Source: Mucilaginibacter daejeonensis (GTDB lineage Bacteria; Bacteroidota; Bacteroidia; Sphingobacteriales; Sphingobacteriaceae). Taken from it: DNA of 64,000 nucleotides. The notes beneath the pieces were generated by a model. The model was not told the origin of the DNA. It worked only from the letters and a program-made list of their open reading frames with translations, and ran no database searches. The stretch is from NCBI RefSeq assembly GCF_020783335.1, contig NZ_CP086068.1, forward strand, positions 4,092,001 to 4,156,000. Reading direction: 5' to 3'. Position numbers and translations under genes: made by a program. This document shows positions 42,479-50,176 of this stretch, in pieces; position 1 is the first letter of the stretch; each line of letters opens with the position of its first letter.

Positions 42479-43828
42479 TCAAGCCGTTATGCGGTATTCG
42501 TCGAGCTTGCGGTAGAGAGTGGTGAGGCCAATGCCCAATAGCCGTGCGGTCTCCGTTTTATTACCACGGGTATGAGCCAATACTTTGAGGATGTGCTGTT
42601 TCTCTACGCTTTCCAGGTCGAATGAATTGACCTCGGCACCTCCACCATACATGAACTCCGGCGGCAGCAGGTCGGCGTCTACCGCATCCCCATCGGCCAG
42701 GATAACCACGCGCTCCATCACGTTCTTTAGCTCGCGTATGTTACCTTTCCATTGATGACCGGCCAACGCTGCCAAGAACTGCGGTGTAGGCTTCAAACCA
42801 TTACGACCTACCTTTGCGGCAAAATCTTTAAGGTAAAACTTGGCTAACAACTCAATATCGCCCTTACGCTCGTTGAGCGATGGCAACTGAATGGTGAACA
42901 CAGACAAGCGGTAATAAAGATCGGACCGAAACGTACCCTGATCGGCCTCCTTTTGCAGATCACGGTTGGTAGCGGCCAATATGCGCACACTCACCCGGGT
43001 GGTTTGGGTGTCGCCAACTTTGATGAAGGTCTTGCTTTCCAGCACACGCAGTAATTTAGCCTGTAATTCGAGGCTCAGTTCACCTATCTCATCCAGGAAG
43101 ACCGTTCCGTGGTTAGCTTCTTCTAATAGCCCCTTCTTATCTTTCAACGCGCCGGTGAAGGCGCCAGCCTTGTAACCGAACAACTCGCTCTCGAGTAATT
43201 CGGGGGTAAAGCTACTGCAATTGATGGCCACAAAAGGCATCTGCCTGCGCTGGCTTTCATGATGAATGGCCGACGCGAATACCTCCTTACCCGTACCCGT
43301 TTGGCCAAGCAGGAGGACGGTGGTATCGGTCGCTGCCACTTTACGAGCCAGGTTAATGGCATCGGTGATCAGTTTTGAGTTGCCGATGATGCTGCCAAAA
43401 CTGTGTTTACTGCTTACCTTCTTTTCCTGCTCGAATGAGCGCAGCTGCTGCTCAGCTTTTTCCACTGCCTTGTTGATCAGCGGTATGATCTTGTCGTTGT
43501 CGTCGCCTTTGGTGATGTAGTTGAATGCCCCGTTCTGTATGGCCTTTACCCCATCGGCAATGGTGCCGTAAGCGGTCAGGTTGATCACCTCAACGTAGGG
43601 CTTTTTCTCCTTGATGGTACGCACCAGGTCAACGCCGTTCACGTCAGGTAATTTAACGTCACTTAATACCACCAGCACATCATTTTGGGCTAGTAATTTG
43701 AGCCCTTCCTTGCCGGTAGCGGCCTGTAACACCTTGAATCCCTCTAAACCGATAATGCGCGACAGGAGTCCGCTTAATTTGGTCTCATCATCGATAATGA
43801 GGATAGTTGCTGGTGTTTTGTGTGGCAT
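42479..43828 (-). CDS. sigma-54-dependent response regulator (NtrC family)
   Basis: 449 residues. A receiver domain covers 1-120 with phospho-acceptor Asp57 (VVLSDVKLPDV). An AAA+ sigma-54 activation domain spans about 145-380, with Walker A GQTGTGKEVFA, GYKAGAFTGA (the sigma-54 contact loop) and Walker B GTVFLDEIGEL. A Fis-type helix-turn-helix closes the protein (NKTETARLLGIGLTTLYRKLDEYRI). It activates sigma-54 promoters when phosphorylated. No sensor kinase gene lies next to it, so its partner is elsewhere. A TACATTTG box ends 7 nt before the ATG. Confidence 0.93.
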   Translation of the reverse strand: MPHKTPATILIIDDETKLSGLLSRIIGLEGFKVLQAATGKEGLKLLAQNDVLVVLSDVKLPDVNGVDLVRTIKEKKPYVEVINLTAYGTIADGVKAIQNGAFNYITKGDDNDKIIPLINKAVEKAEQQLRSFEQEKKVSSKHSFGSIIGNSKLITDAINLARKVAATDTTVLLLGQTGTGKEVFASAIHHESQRRQMPFVAINCSSFTPELLESELFGYKAGAFTGALKDKKGLLEEANHGTVFLDEIGELSLELQAKLLRVLESKTFIKVGDTQTTRVSVRILAATNRDLQKEADQGTFRSDLYYRLSVFTIQLPSLNERKGDIELLAKFYLKDFAAKVGRNGLKPTPQFLAALAGHQWKGNIRELKNVMERVVILADGDAVDADLLPPEFMYGGGAEVNSFDLESVEKQHILKVLAHTRGNKTETARLLGIGLTTLYRKLDEYRITA

Positions 43829-43835
43829 TTGCGTA

Positions 43836-43843
43836 CAAATGTA
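43836..43843 (-). promoter_or_regulatory. -7 box for the sigma-54 activator gene
   Basis: TACATTTG on the minus strand ends 7 nt before the ATG (43828), implying a leader of about 3 nt. No clear TTG partner. Confidence 0.4.
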
Positions 43844-43944
43844 GCATTATGTTGACGATTATCGATGAACCCCAACAACCGCCGGTGCTGACAAATTTTT
43901 TGACCTAAATGTAACATAGAGGTTACTTTCACCGTCTATATAGG

Positions 43945-44391
43945 ATGAATACGCTTGCAACATCCGTAAACATATTATTCAAGCCCATCACCGAAGAAGA
44001 GCTTTTACAAGCCTTTGTGTTGATGCAACAGCTGCGTGAAGATATTACCCTTGAAGATTTCCTGTTCGTACATAGCAAGGCCAAACAGTGCAACCAATAC
44101 ACGCTGATCGGTGCTTATGATGAAGAAGAATTAGTTGCCCTGATGGGTTACCGCATACTGTACGACTATGTACACGGCAAGCATTTATACATTGACGACC
44201 TGGTAGTATCATACAAACACCGCGGACAGGGATTTGGCGCCCAAATGCTTACTTATGCTGAGGCTAATGCGGCAAAGCTATTGTGCAACGGTGTGCGCCT
44301 ATCCACAGGTGTATCCAATACCGAAGGCATACGCTTTTACGAGCGCGAAGGCTGGCAATTGAAAGCCTATACTTACAAGAAAGGCTTTTGA
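43945..44391 (+). CDS. GNAT family N-acetyltransferase
   Basis: 148 residues. The acetyl-CoA loop is VSYKHRGQGFGAQMLTYAEANA (Q/RxxGxG/A type), preceded by the beta-strand HLYIDDLVV and followed by GVRLSTGVSNTEGIRFYEREGW. The substrate is unknown. It converges with lutC, with only 2 bp between the two stop codons. Confidence 0.88.
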   Translation: MNTLATSVNILFKPITEEELLQAFVLMQQLREDITLEDFLFVHSKAKQCNQYTLIGAYDEEELVALMGYRILYDYVHGKHLYIDDLVVSYKHRGQGFGAQMLTYAEANAAKLLCNGVRLSTGVSNTEGIRFYEREGWQLKAYTYKKGF

Positions 44392-44393
44392 GC

Positions 44394-44996
44394 TTATTCC
44401 ATAATGAAGACGGTCATGCTGCGGGGCCCATGGGCTCCCAGCACTAATGACTGCTCGATATCGGCTGTTTTGGATGGACCAGCGATAAACGTACCGAAGC
44501 CATATTTTCCATCAGCGATGCGGATGTAGGCGCGGTGCATGGTATCAATGATCTGATCGGCACTGATCACGGCCGCTAAATGCTGGCATATAAAGGGAAC
44601 GGCACGGTGTCCAAGCAGTTCTTCGGTCACCCATACCGAACCATTTTCGGCCACCCCAAAGTGAGCGCCTATCACGGCCAATTCCACATCGGCCAGTTGG
44701 TGGGCTTCGGGGTTTACTTCATATACTGAGCCTGTACTGGTGATATCCACCAAATCGGGCAAAAGGCTGATCACCCGCTGAGTGCGGCCATCATACTTTT
44801 CGGCCAGTATGGCCTTGATATCCTCATAGCTTTTTACACGGTGAGCCTTGCCACCAATGTTGCCTAATACCGTCTCGTATTGAGCGATCGGGTCATCATA
44901 CGCGATCTGTTCAAAAGGTGCGATATCTGGTATCGGCATCTCTTCTTTGATCTTGTTCTGGCCTACGGCGGCCAATATCTTTTCTCTGCTGCTCAT
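44394..44996 (-). CDS. lutC: lactate utilization protein C (LUD domain)
   Basis: 200 residues of the LUD family, as LutC/YkgG. Conserved runs: STGSVYEVNPEAHQLADVELAVIGAHFGVAENGSVWV and FGTFIAGPSKTADIEQSLVLGAHGPRSMTVFIME. With LutA and LutB it forms the iron-sulfur L-lactate oxidation complex (lactate to pyruvate, electrons to the membrane). It is the last gene of a long minus-strand run beginning with rhaT. The 140-bp gap to lutB is filled by 7-bp periodic arrays. Confidence 0.92.
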   Translation of the reverse strand: MSSREKILAAVGQNKIKEEMPIPDIAPFEQIAYDDPIAQYETVLGNIGGKAHRVKSYEDIKAILAEKYDGRTQRVISLLPDLVDITSTGSVYEVNPEAHQLADVELAVIGAHFGVAENGSVWVTEELLGHRAVPFICQHLAAVISADQIIDTMHRAYIRIADGKYGFGTFIAGPSKTADIEQSLVLGAHGPRSMTVFIME

Positions 44997-45133
44997 GAGT
45001 GGTTGAGTGAGTGGTGAATGGTGAATGGTGATTAGTTGAGTGAGTTATTCTCCCCTGACTTCCGGCATTCTTGCACTCTATCTTTTTGTGACCTTATCTC
45101 TTGGTTCTTAGCTCTGGCTTCTTGTCTCTTGCC
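44997..45133. repeat. inverted 7-bp periodic arrays filling the lutB-lutC gap
   Basis: Two arrays. 44997-45038 runs GAGTGGT, TGAGTGA, GTGGTGA, ATGGTGA, ATGGTGA, TTAGTTG in perfect 7-bp steps. 45099-45133 runs TCTTGGT, TCTTAGC, TCTGGCT, TCTTGTC, TCTTGCC, also in perfect 7-bp steps. The middle (45039-45098) is looser (CCTGACT, TCCGGCA). Almost the whole gap between lutB (stop 45137) and lutC (ATG 44996) is taken up. Confidence 0.75.
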
Positions 45134-45136
45134 CTA

Positions 45137-46510
45137 CTACTTCCTGTTCTTTGCGTACCATTCGCCGAACGACTCTTTAGGGGCCGATGGCATGTCGCGT
45201 TCTTTGTACCAGGGGTTCAGTTTGTTGCTCACGGCAAATGGTGCATATTTGATGGTCAACCTGCCCATTTTACCGGCAGCGTGATACATAGTGGGAGATG
45301 CGAGCGTCTTGGCCATCACCTGCATGGCGATCTTTTTTCCTGTTGGGGCATAGCCTTCTTTCACCAGTACCTGGCGCCATTTGTACAACTGATCATGGAT
45401 GTCGATCTTGACCGGGCATACGTTACTGCATGATCCGCACAGGGTCGATGCAAAGGGCAGGTCGGCATATTTCTTCATGTCCAAGTTAGGCGCCAATATT
45501 GACCCTATCGGTCCGGCAACTGCGGTATGGTAACTGTGTCCTCCGCTGCGACGGTATACCGGGCAGGTGTTCATACAAGCCCCGCAACGGATACACTTCA
45601 AAGAGTTACGGAAATCCTCACGACCTAACTGCACGCTACGGCCATTATCTACCAATACGATGTGCATCTCCTGACCTGCCCTTGGTTTAGCAAAGTGGCT
45701 GCTGTAAGTGGTTTGTGGCTGACCTGTAGCACTGCGCGTTAACAGACGCAGAAAAACGCCTAAATGCTCGCGCTTAGGGATCAGTTTCTCGATACCCATA
45801 CAGGCAATGTGCACTTTGGCTAAGTGGGCGCCCATATCGGCGTTACCCTCATTGGTACACACCACAAATTCGCCTGTTTCGGCCACGGCAAAGTTAACAC
45901 CGGTAAGGGCCACTTTGCGGGTCAGGAAGGTCTCACGTAAACTACCACGGGCGGTCTCGGTCAGGAACTGAGGATCGGCCATGTTGCTCGGGGTACCCAA
46001 GTGCATGTGGAACAGGTCGCCTATTTCCTCTTTCTTCTTATGGATACACGGCAGTACGATGTGGCTTGGCGGTTCGCCGGCCAGTTGAACGATGCGCTCA
46101 CCAAGATCCGAGTCAATAACTTCGATGCCGTGGGTGGCCAGGTATTCGTTCAGGTGGCACTCCTCAGTGAGCATACTTTTGCTTTTCACCATTTGGGTAA
46201 CACCCTGCTCGGCGATCAGCTTATGCACGATCTCGTTATGTTCTTTGGCATCGGCCGCCCAGTGCACGGTCACGCCGTTGGCTTTGGCTGCAGCCTCGAA
46301 CTCCATGAGGTAAGTATCCATATTGCCCAGCACATTGAATTTGATCTTTGATGCGGTCTCCCTCAATGCTTCCCATTCGGGTAGCTGGTGTACTATCTTG
46401 TCGCGTTTGGCACGGATCCACCAAAGGGTCTCGTCGTGCCAGTTAACACGGTCCTCGTCCTTGTTGAATATCCCGGCCAGTTCGGCGTGGTCTTTTGTTC
46501 CTGTGTTCAT
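45137..46510 (-). CDS. lutB: lactate utilization iron-sulfur protein LutB
   Basis: 457 residues. An N-terminal LUD domain (about 50-290) is followed by two 4Fe-4S motifs, CIRCGACMNTCPVY near 305-318 and CGSCSNVCPVKIDIH near 355-369, then a C-terminal helical region. LutB is the electron-carrying subunit of the LutABC L-lactate oxidase complex. It is 123 bp downstream of lutA. Both flanking gaps carry 7-bp periodic arrays. The relation to the rha genes upstream gives a route from lactaldehyde via lactate to pyruvate. Confidence 0.94.
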   Translation of the reverse strand: MNTGTKDHAELAGIFNKDEDRVNWHDETLWWIRAKRDKIVHQLPEWEALRETASKIKFNVLGNMDTYLMEFEAAAKANGVTVHWAADAKEHNEIVHKLIAEQGVTQMVKSKSMLTEECHLNEYLATHGIEVIDSDLGERIVQLAGEPPSHIVLPCIHKKKEEIGDLFHMHLGTPSNMADPQFLTETARGSLRETFLTRKVALTGVNFAVAETGEFVVCTNEGNADMGAHLAKVHIACMGIEKLIPKREHLGVFLRLLTRSATGQPQTTYSSHFAKPRAGQEMHIVLVDNGRSVQLGREDFRNSLKCIRCGACMNTCPVYRRSGGHSYHTAVAGPIGSILAPNLDMKKYADLPFASTLCGSCSNVCPVKIDIHDQLYKWRQVLVKEGYAPTGKKIAMQVMAKTLASPTMYHAAGKMGRLTIKYAPFAVSNKLNPWYKERDMPSAPKESFGEWYAKNRK

Positions 46511-46645
46511 GAGTAGTTCATGGTTAATGGTTCATAGTTAATGGCAACCCGATGGTGGGCGCATGGTCCGTAGTTCATGGATCATAGCAGTTTCATTTCA
46601 ATTAGCTACGGACCATGAACTATCAGCTAGGAACTACTGACTATT
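46511..46645. repeat. inverted 7-bp periodic arrays in the lutA-lutB gap
   Basis: 46511-46545 runs GAGTAGT, TCATGGT, TAATGGT, TCATAGT, TAATGGC in exact 7-bp steps, and 46561-46588 runs GCATGGT, CCGTAGT, TCATGGA, TCATAGC. From 46604 the complementary type appears in 7-bp steps (AGCTACG, GACCATG, AACTATC, AGCTAGG, AACTACT, GACTATT). CATGGTCCGTAG (46562-46573) is an exact inverted match of 46606-46617. The last 12 bp enter the lutA 3' end, stop codon included. Confidence 0.75.
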
Positions 46646-47368
46646 CAAAATCTCTGCTATGTGCAGCACTTTCGTTTGGCTGCCCTGACGTTTCAGGATG
46701 CCTTCCATGTGCATGAGGCATGACATATCGGCTCCGGTTATGTATTCAGCTCCGTGGCGCAGATGGTCGGCCACCCTGTCCTTACCCATTTTGGCTGAAA
46801 CGGCTTCTTCGGCAACGCAAAACGTTCCGCCAAATCCGCAGCACTCGTCCTTACGGTCAAGCTCTATCAGCTCAAGATCTTTTACCATGGCCAATAACGA
46901 GCCAGGTTTGGAGAACGAAGGCGCCACCAACTCGGTCATAGAGCTTAAGTGCAGGCCACGTTGACCGTGGCAGCTTTGATGCACGCCTACCTTGTATGGA
47001 AAGCGTGACGGCAGGCTTTGCACCTTCAGTACATCGGTCAAGAACGAAGTGAGTTCCCATACCTTATGGCTGATCTCTTTGGCTTCGGCCTCACGCTTCT
47101 CGTCATGCAAATGCTCACGAATGTGCAGCACACAGCTTCCTGAGGGCGACACGATATAGTCGAAGCCCGAGAAATTATCGATGAAAAGCCGGTTACAGCC
47201 TCCCGTTAAATGCTCAAAACCTGAATTGGCCATAGGCTGTCCGCAACAGGTTTGATCAGGTGGATAGGTCACGTCGACACCCAGTTTCTCCAACAATTGT
47301 AAGGTAGCTATCGCCGCACCGGGATAGAACTGGTCAACGTAACAGGGTATGAATAAGCCTACGCGCAT
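46634..47368 (-). CDS. lutA: lactate utilization protein A (CCG-domain)
   Basis: 244 residues, the usual LutA length. It carries two CCG-type cysteine-rich motifs, CCGQPMANSGF near 40-50 and ECCGFGGTFCV near 186-196, each followed by further conserved Cys and His, as in LutA/GlpC/HdrB subunits. It is a subunit of the L-lactate oxidation complex LutABC. It starts 35 bp after the rhamnulokinase stop on the same strand. Its final codons lie within a 7-bp periodic array. Confidence 0.93.
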   Translation of the reverse strand: MRVGLFIPCYVDQFYPGAAIATLQLLEKLGVDVTYPPDQTCCGQPMANSGFEHLTGGCNRLFIDNFSGFDYIVSPSGSCVLHIREHLHDEKREAEAKEISHKVWELTSFLTDVLKVQSLPSRFPYKVGVHQSCHGQRGLHLSSMTELVAPSFSKPGSLLAMVKDLELIELDRKDECCGFGGTFCVAEEAVSAKMGKDRVADHLRHGAEYITGADMSCLMHMEGILKRQGSQTKVLHIAEILNSQ

Positions 47369-47403
47369 GTCGGTCGCACAAATTCGTTTTAGTAAATATT
47401 CAG

Positions 47404-48789
47404 TTAAGTTGTGATACCCTGCGTGGCCGAATAGAATTTCAGCTCGAGCAGGTCATGTGGAAGAGGTTTAGTGTTCCAAGCATTATGAATGGCCAGTGCT
47501 GCACCAACTGCTGTAGCCTGAGCCATCGATGCTGCGAATACCTCCGTGTGAGGGAACGCAGCGGCCAGTAGATGCATATATACGGAATTTTTGCTGAATC
47601 CGCCGTCAACAAATATCCGCTTAACGTTGCCATCCTTCAGCACGTAACCGGTCGATATCTTTTGCTGGTCAACAATGTCCAACATCAGGCGATGATAAGC
47701 TTCCTCATCATTAGCGAACGAGGCCAGATCACGCTGACCGAATACCGACGCCTGCAAACTGGTAGCTCCTGTACGTTTCTCCGTTTCCTGTGCCTGCAAA
47801 CGGGCCACCAGATCTGGGTTAAAACGTATGGTACGGTAATGGGCGATGTTCTGGTCAAAATGAGCGGCTATACGTTTTACCTGCTGCTCATACTCATAAC
47901 CGGCAAACAAGCGTGATGCTTTTACCGGTTTGCCTTTGTATTGGATGAAATTCAGGCAATCCGCCTTAAGTTCCTCGTCGGTCAACGGTGAATTATCGAA
48001 TGGGTTCAGGCTGATGGTCCAGGTACCGGTAGATAACAGCACAAATGGCTCGGTAAAGCTGACCAGGTAAGGGATCAACGCCGCCGAACTATCATGCAGG
48101 CCAATGCCCACGCTATAGTTGTTACCCGGGAACGCTGCGGGACGGACCGTATCAGCATCGCAGATTGGGGCCAGCTTTTCGGCCAGTCCTTCTTTGGTCA
48201 CCCACTCATGGTAGCGGTTGTGCTCAAAATCCCACAAGCCGGTATGGCAACCTATGCTGGTAAGATCGGTACAAGCCTCGCCGCTGATCAGGTAGCTCAA
48301 ATATTGCGGTAAGTGCAACGCATACTTAATGCGCTCGAATACCTCGGGCTGTTTATACTTCAGGCGATACAACTGCAGGCCTGAATTTAAGCTACCCAGT
48401 ACTGGTGATGCCGTTTCGCGCGCTACCCTGGCCTCGCCACCGTAAGTGGCGTAAAACTGCTCGTGCAGATTCTCAGGGTAGGTCTTTAAGTAATTATAAA
48501 GAGGGGTCAACGGCGTACCATGCTCATCCAGGTACACAAAACTGGCACCATACGAAGAAAAGTTCACGGCCTTTACTTCAAATTCGTTGCGCTTGAATAT
48601 CTCGCGCAACGAATCGAATACCGAAAGCCGTAAACTGTCAATGTTCTCGCAGGGGTCGCCATCCTCATCGGTGGTCTCGTTGAACCGGGCCGATCTTTCG
48701 TAAACTATCTTATAATCCTCATTGAACAAGAACAATTTTTTGTTGGTCTTGCCCACATCAAAAACGGCTATTACGGGAATTGGCGTCAT
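47404..48789 (-). CDS. rhaB: rhamnulokinase-type FGGY carbohydrate kinase
   Basis: 461 residues with the two actin-like domains of FGGY kinases. The N-terminal phosphate loop is AVFDVGKTNKKLFLF (about 8-22) and LSTGTWTISLNPFD (about 255-268) and VDGGFSKNSVYMHLLAA near 404 are further family blocks. Its position directly between L-rhamnose isomerase (6 bp) and lutA suggests it phosphorylates L-rhamnulose at O1 with ATP; FGGY kinases are not easily separated by sequence alone, so the call rests on context as well. Confidence 0.88.
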   Translation of the reverse strand: MTPIPVIAVFDVGKTNKKLFLFNEDYKIVYERSARFNETTDEDGDPCENIDSLRLSVFDSLREIFKRNEFEVKAVNFSSYGASFVYLDEHGTPLTPLYNYLKTYPENLHEQFYATYGGEARVARETASPVLGSLNSGLQLYRLKYKQPEVFERIKYALHLPQYLSYLISGEACTDLTSIGCHTGLWDFEHNRYHEWVTKEGLAEKLAPICDADTVRPAAFPGNNYSVGIGLHDSSAALIPYLVSFTEPFVLLSTGTWTISLNPFDNSPLTDEELKADCLNFIQYKGKPVKASRLFAGYEYEQQVKRIAAHFDQNIAHYRTIRFNPDLVARLQAQETEKRTGATSLQASVFGQRDLASFANDEEAYHRLMLDIVDQQKISTGYVLKDGNVKRIFVDGGFSKNSVYMHLLAAAFPHTEVFAASMAQATAVGAALAIHNAWNTKPLPHDLLELKFYSATQGITT

Positions 48790-48795
48790 GCTAAA

Positions 48796-50070
48796 TTATA
48801 GACCGGTAGCAACGGTCTTCAGACCGCGCTCTGTTATCAAATTTCCACGTACATCAATGCTGCGGTAAGCGTTAAGCGGATCGATAGCGCCACCCTCACG
48901 CAGGCGAGCCTCGGCCACTAACGGGCGTACATCGGTACGGGAAGCAGCTTGCAGTATTTCTTGCGCCAACACGGCATCATTGGCAGCTTGTGCAGCTTTC
49001 AAAGCCGCAGTGTCAACTAATAAAGCTTGGGCGTAAGCGATCTTGATCGCTTCAACTGATTGGATCAGATCTTCGATCGGATCTTTCAGGTTGTGTGATG
49101 CGTCGATCATCCAACCAATGTCAGTAGCGTGTTTCATACCACGGGCGTCCATACCTTCAACCAGTTCGTTAAAGATCAGGAACAATTGGTAAGGGTTGAT
49201 GCTACCTACGGTCAGGTCATCATCACCATATTTAGAATCGTTGAAGTGGAAACCGGCCAGTTTACCTTCCATCAGCAGTAACGATACGATCTGCTCGATG
49301 TTGGTATTTGGCAGGTGGTGACCAAGATCCACAAGCGTTGATGCTTTAGGACCTAATTTATTGGCCAGTAGCAATGATTGGCCCCAGTCACCAATAGTGG
49401 TCGAATAGAAGTTCGGCTCATACGGTTTGTACTCTACCCAAACCTTCCAATCGTCAGGCAATGCTGCGTATATCTCTTGCAGGCTTTCCAATGTGTTTTG
49501 GAACGCACCACGGAAGTTCAATTGACCAGGGAAGTTAGAACCGTCGGCCAACCAAACTGACAATGCGTTAGAACCTAATTCGACACCGTACTTGATCACC
49601 TCGATATTGTGATCAACAGCTTGTTTACGCACAGCCTTATCCACATGGTGTAACGAACCGAACTTGTAGCTGTGCTGCTGATCTTTTTGATCTTGGAAGG
49701 TATTTGAGTTAACCGCATCAAAACGCAGACCGTTATCGGCCGCTACGGCTTTGATCGCCTCTGCGTTAGATGGGATATCCCATGGAATGTGTAACGATAT
49801 TGAATTGCTTGATCTGTTCAGGCTGTTGATCACGCCAACGTCGTTGATCTTTTCTTCCAGGCTACCCGGCTCACCACCGCCCGAAAAACGTCCAAAACGG
49901 GTACCACCTGTGCCCAATGCCCAGCTCGGTATGGCCACGTTAAAGGCAGCCAGCTTTTGCAGTACATCGTCCAGGTTATTCACATCGGCAGCCACATGGT
50001 CAAATTTGCGTTGATGCTTAACTGCCAATTGATGATTTAACTCATCGAGTTTATATTTTTCGATTTTCAT
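48796..50070 (-). CDS. rhaI: L-rhamnose isomerase (TIM-barrel, Pseudomonas-type)
   Basis: 424 residues, xylose-isomerase-like TIM barrel. Conserved blocks include PSWALGTGGTRFGRF (about 49-63), SISLHIPWD, ALSVWLADGSNFPGQLNFRGAF, WVEYKPYEPNFYSTTIGDWG and AGFHFNDSKYGDDDLTVGSINPYQLFLIF. Enzymes of this type interconvert L-rhamnose and L-rhamnulose with two metal ions. It has six bases to rhaB and 106 bp to rhaD, the latter gap filled by an inverted repeat of another family. Confidence 0.9.
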   Translation of the reverse strand: MKIEKYKLDELNHQLAVKHQRKFDHVAADVNNLDDVLQKLAAFNVAIPSWALGTGGTRFGRFSGGGEPGSLEEKINDVGVINSLNRSSNSISLHIPWDIPSNAEAIKAVAADNGLRFDAVNSNTFQDQKDQQHSYKFGSLHHVDKAVRKQAVDHNIEVIKYGVELGSNALSVWLADGSNFPGQLNFRGAFQNTLESLQEIYAALPDDWKVWVEYKPYEPNFYSTTIGDWGQSLLLANKLGPKASTLVDLGHHLPNTNIEQIVSLLLMEGKLAGFHFNDSKYGDDDLTVGSINPYQLFLIFNELVEGMDARGMKHATDIGWMIDASHNLKDPIEDLIQSVEAIKIAYAQALLVDTAALKAAQAANDAVLAQEILQAASRTDVRPLVAEARLREGGAIDPLNAYRSIDVRGNLITERGLKTVATGL

Positions 50071-50096
50071 AATTGGTCTGTTTCACCCCCACCCAA

Positions 50097-50165
50097 CCCT
50101 CCCCCAAGGGGGAGGGCTTTAGGAGGTAGTCTATTCTTTTATTCTTAAGCCTCCCCTTGGGGAGG
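50097..50165. repeat. G/C-tract inverted repeats between rhaD and rhaI
   Basis: Two hairpin units: CCCTCCCCC/GGGGGAGGG (50097-50116, AA centre) and CCTCCCCTTGGGGAGG (50150-50165). They are separated by about 33 bp of AT-rich sequence. Flanks repeat related motifs (CACCCAACCC before, TTTGGAGGGG after). This looks like a common dispersed Bacteroidota repeat. It occupies most of the 106-bp gap and would form strong hairpins in the operon mRNA. Confidence 0.75.
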
Positions 50166-50176
50166 TTTGGAGGGGT

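Noticed and set aside
44997..45133. 7-bp arrays as phase-variable coding repeats
   Set aside because: They lie between stop and start codons, with no open frame across them, and the words are degenerate, unlike slippage-prone identical repeats.
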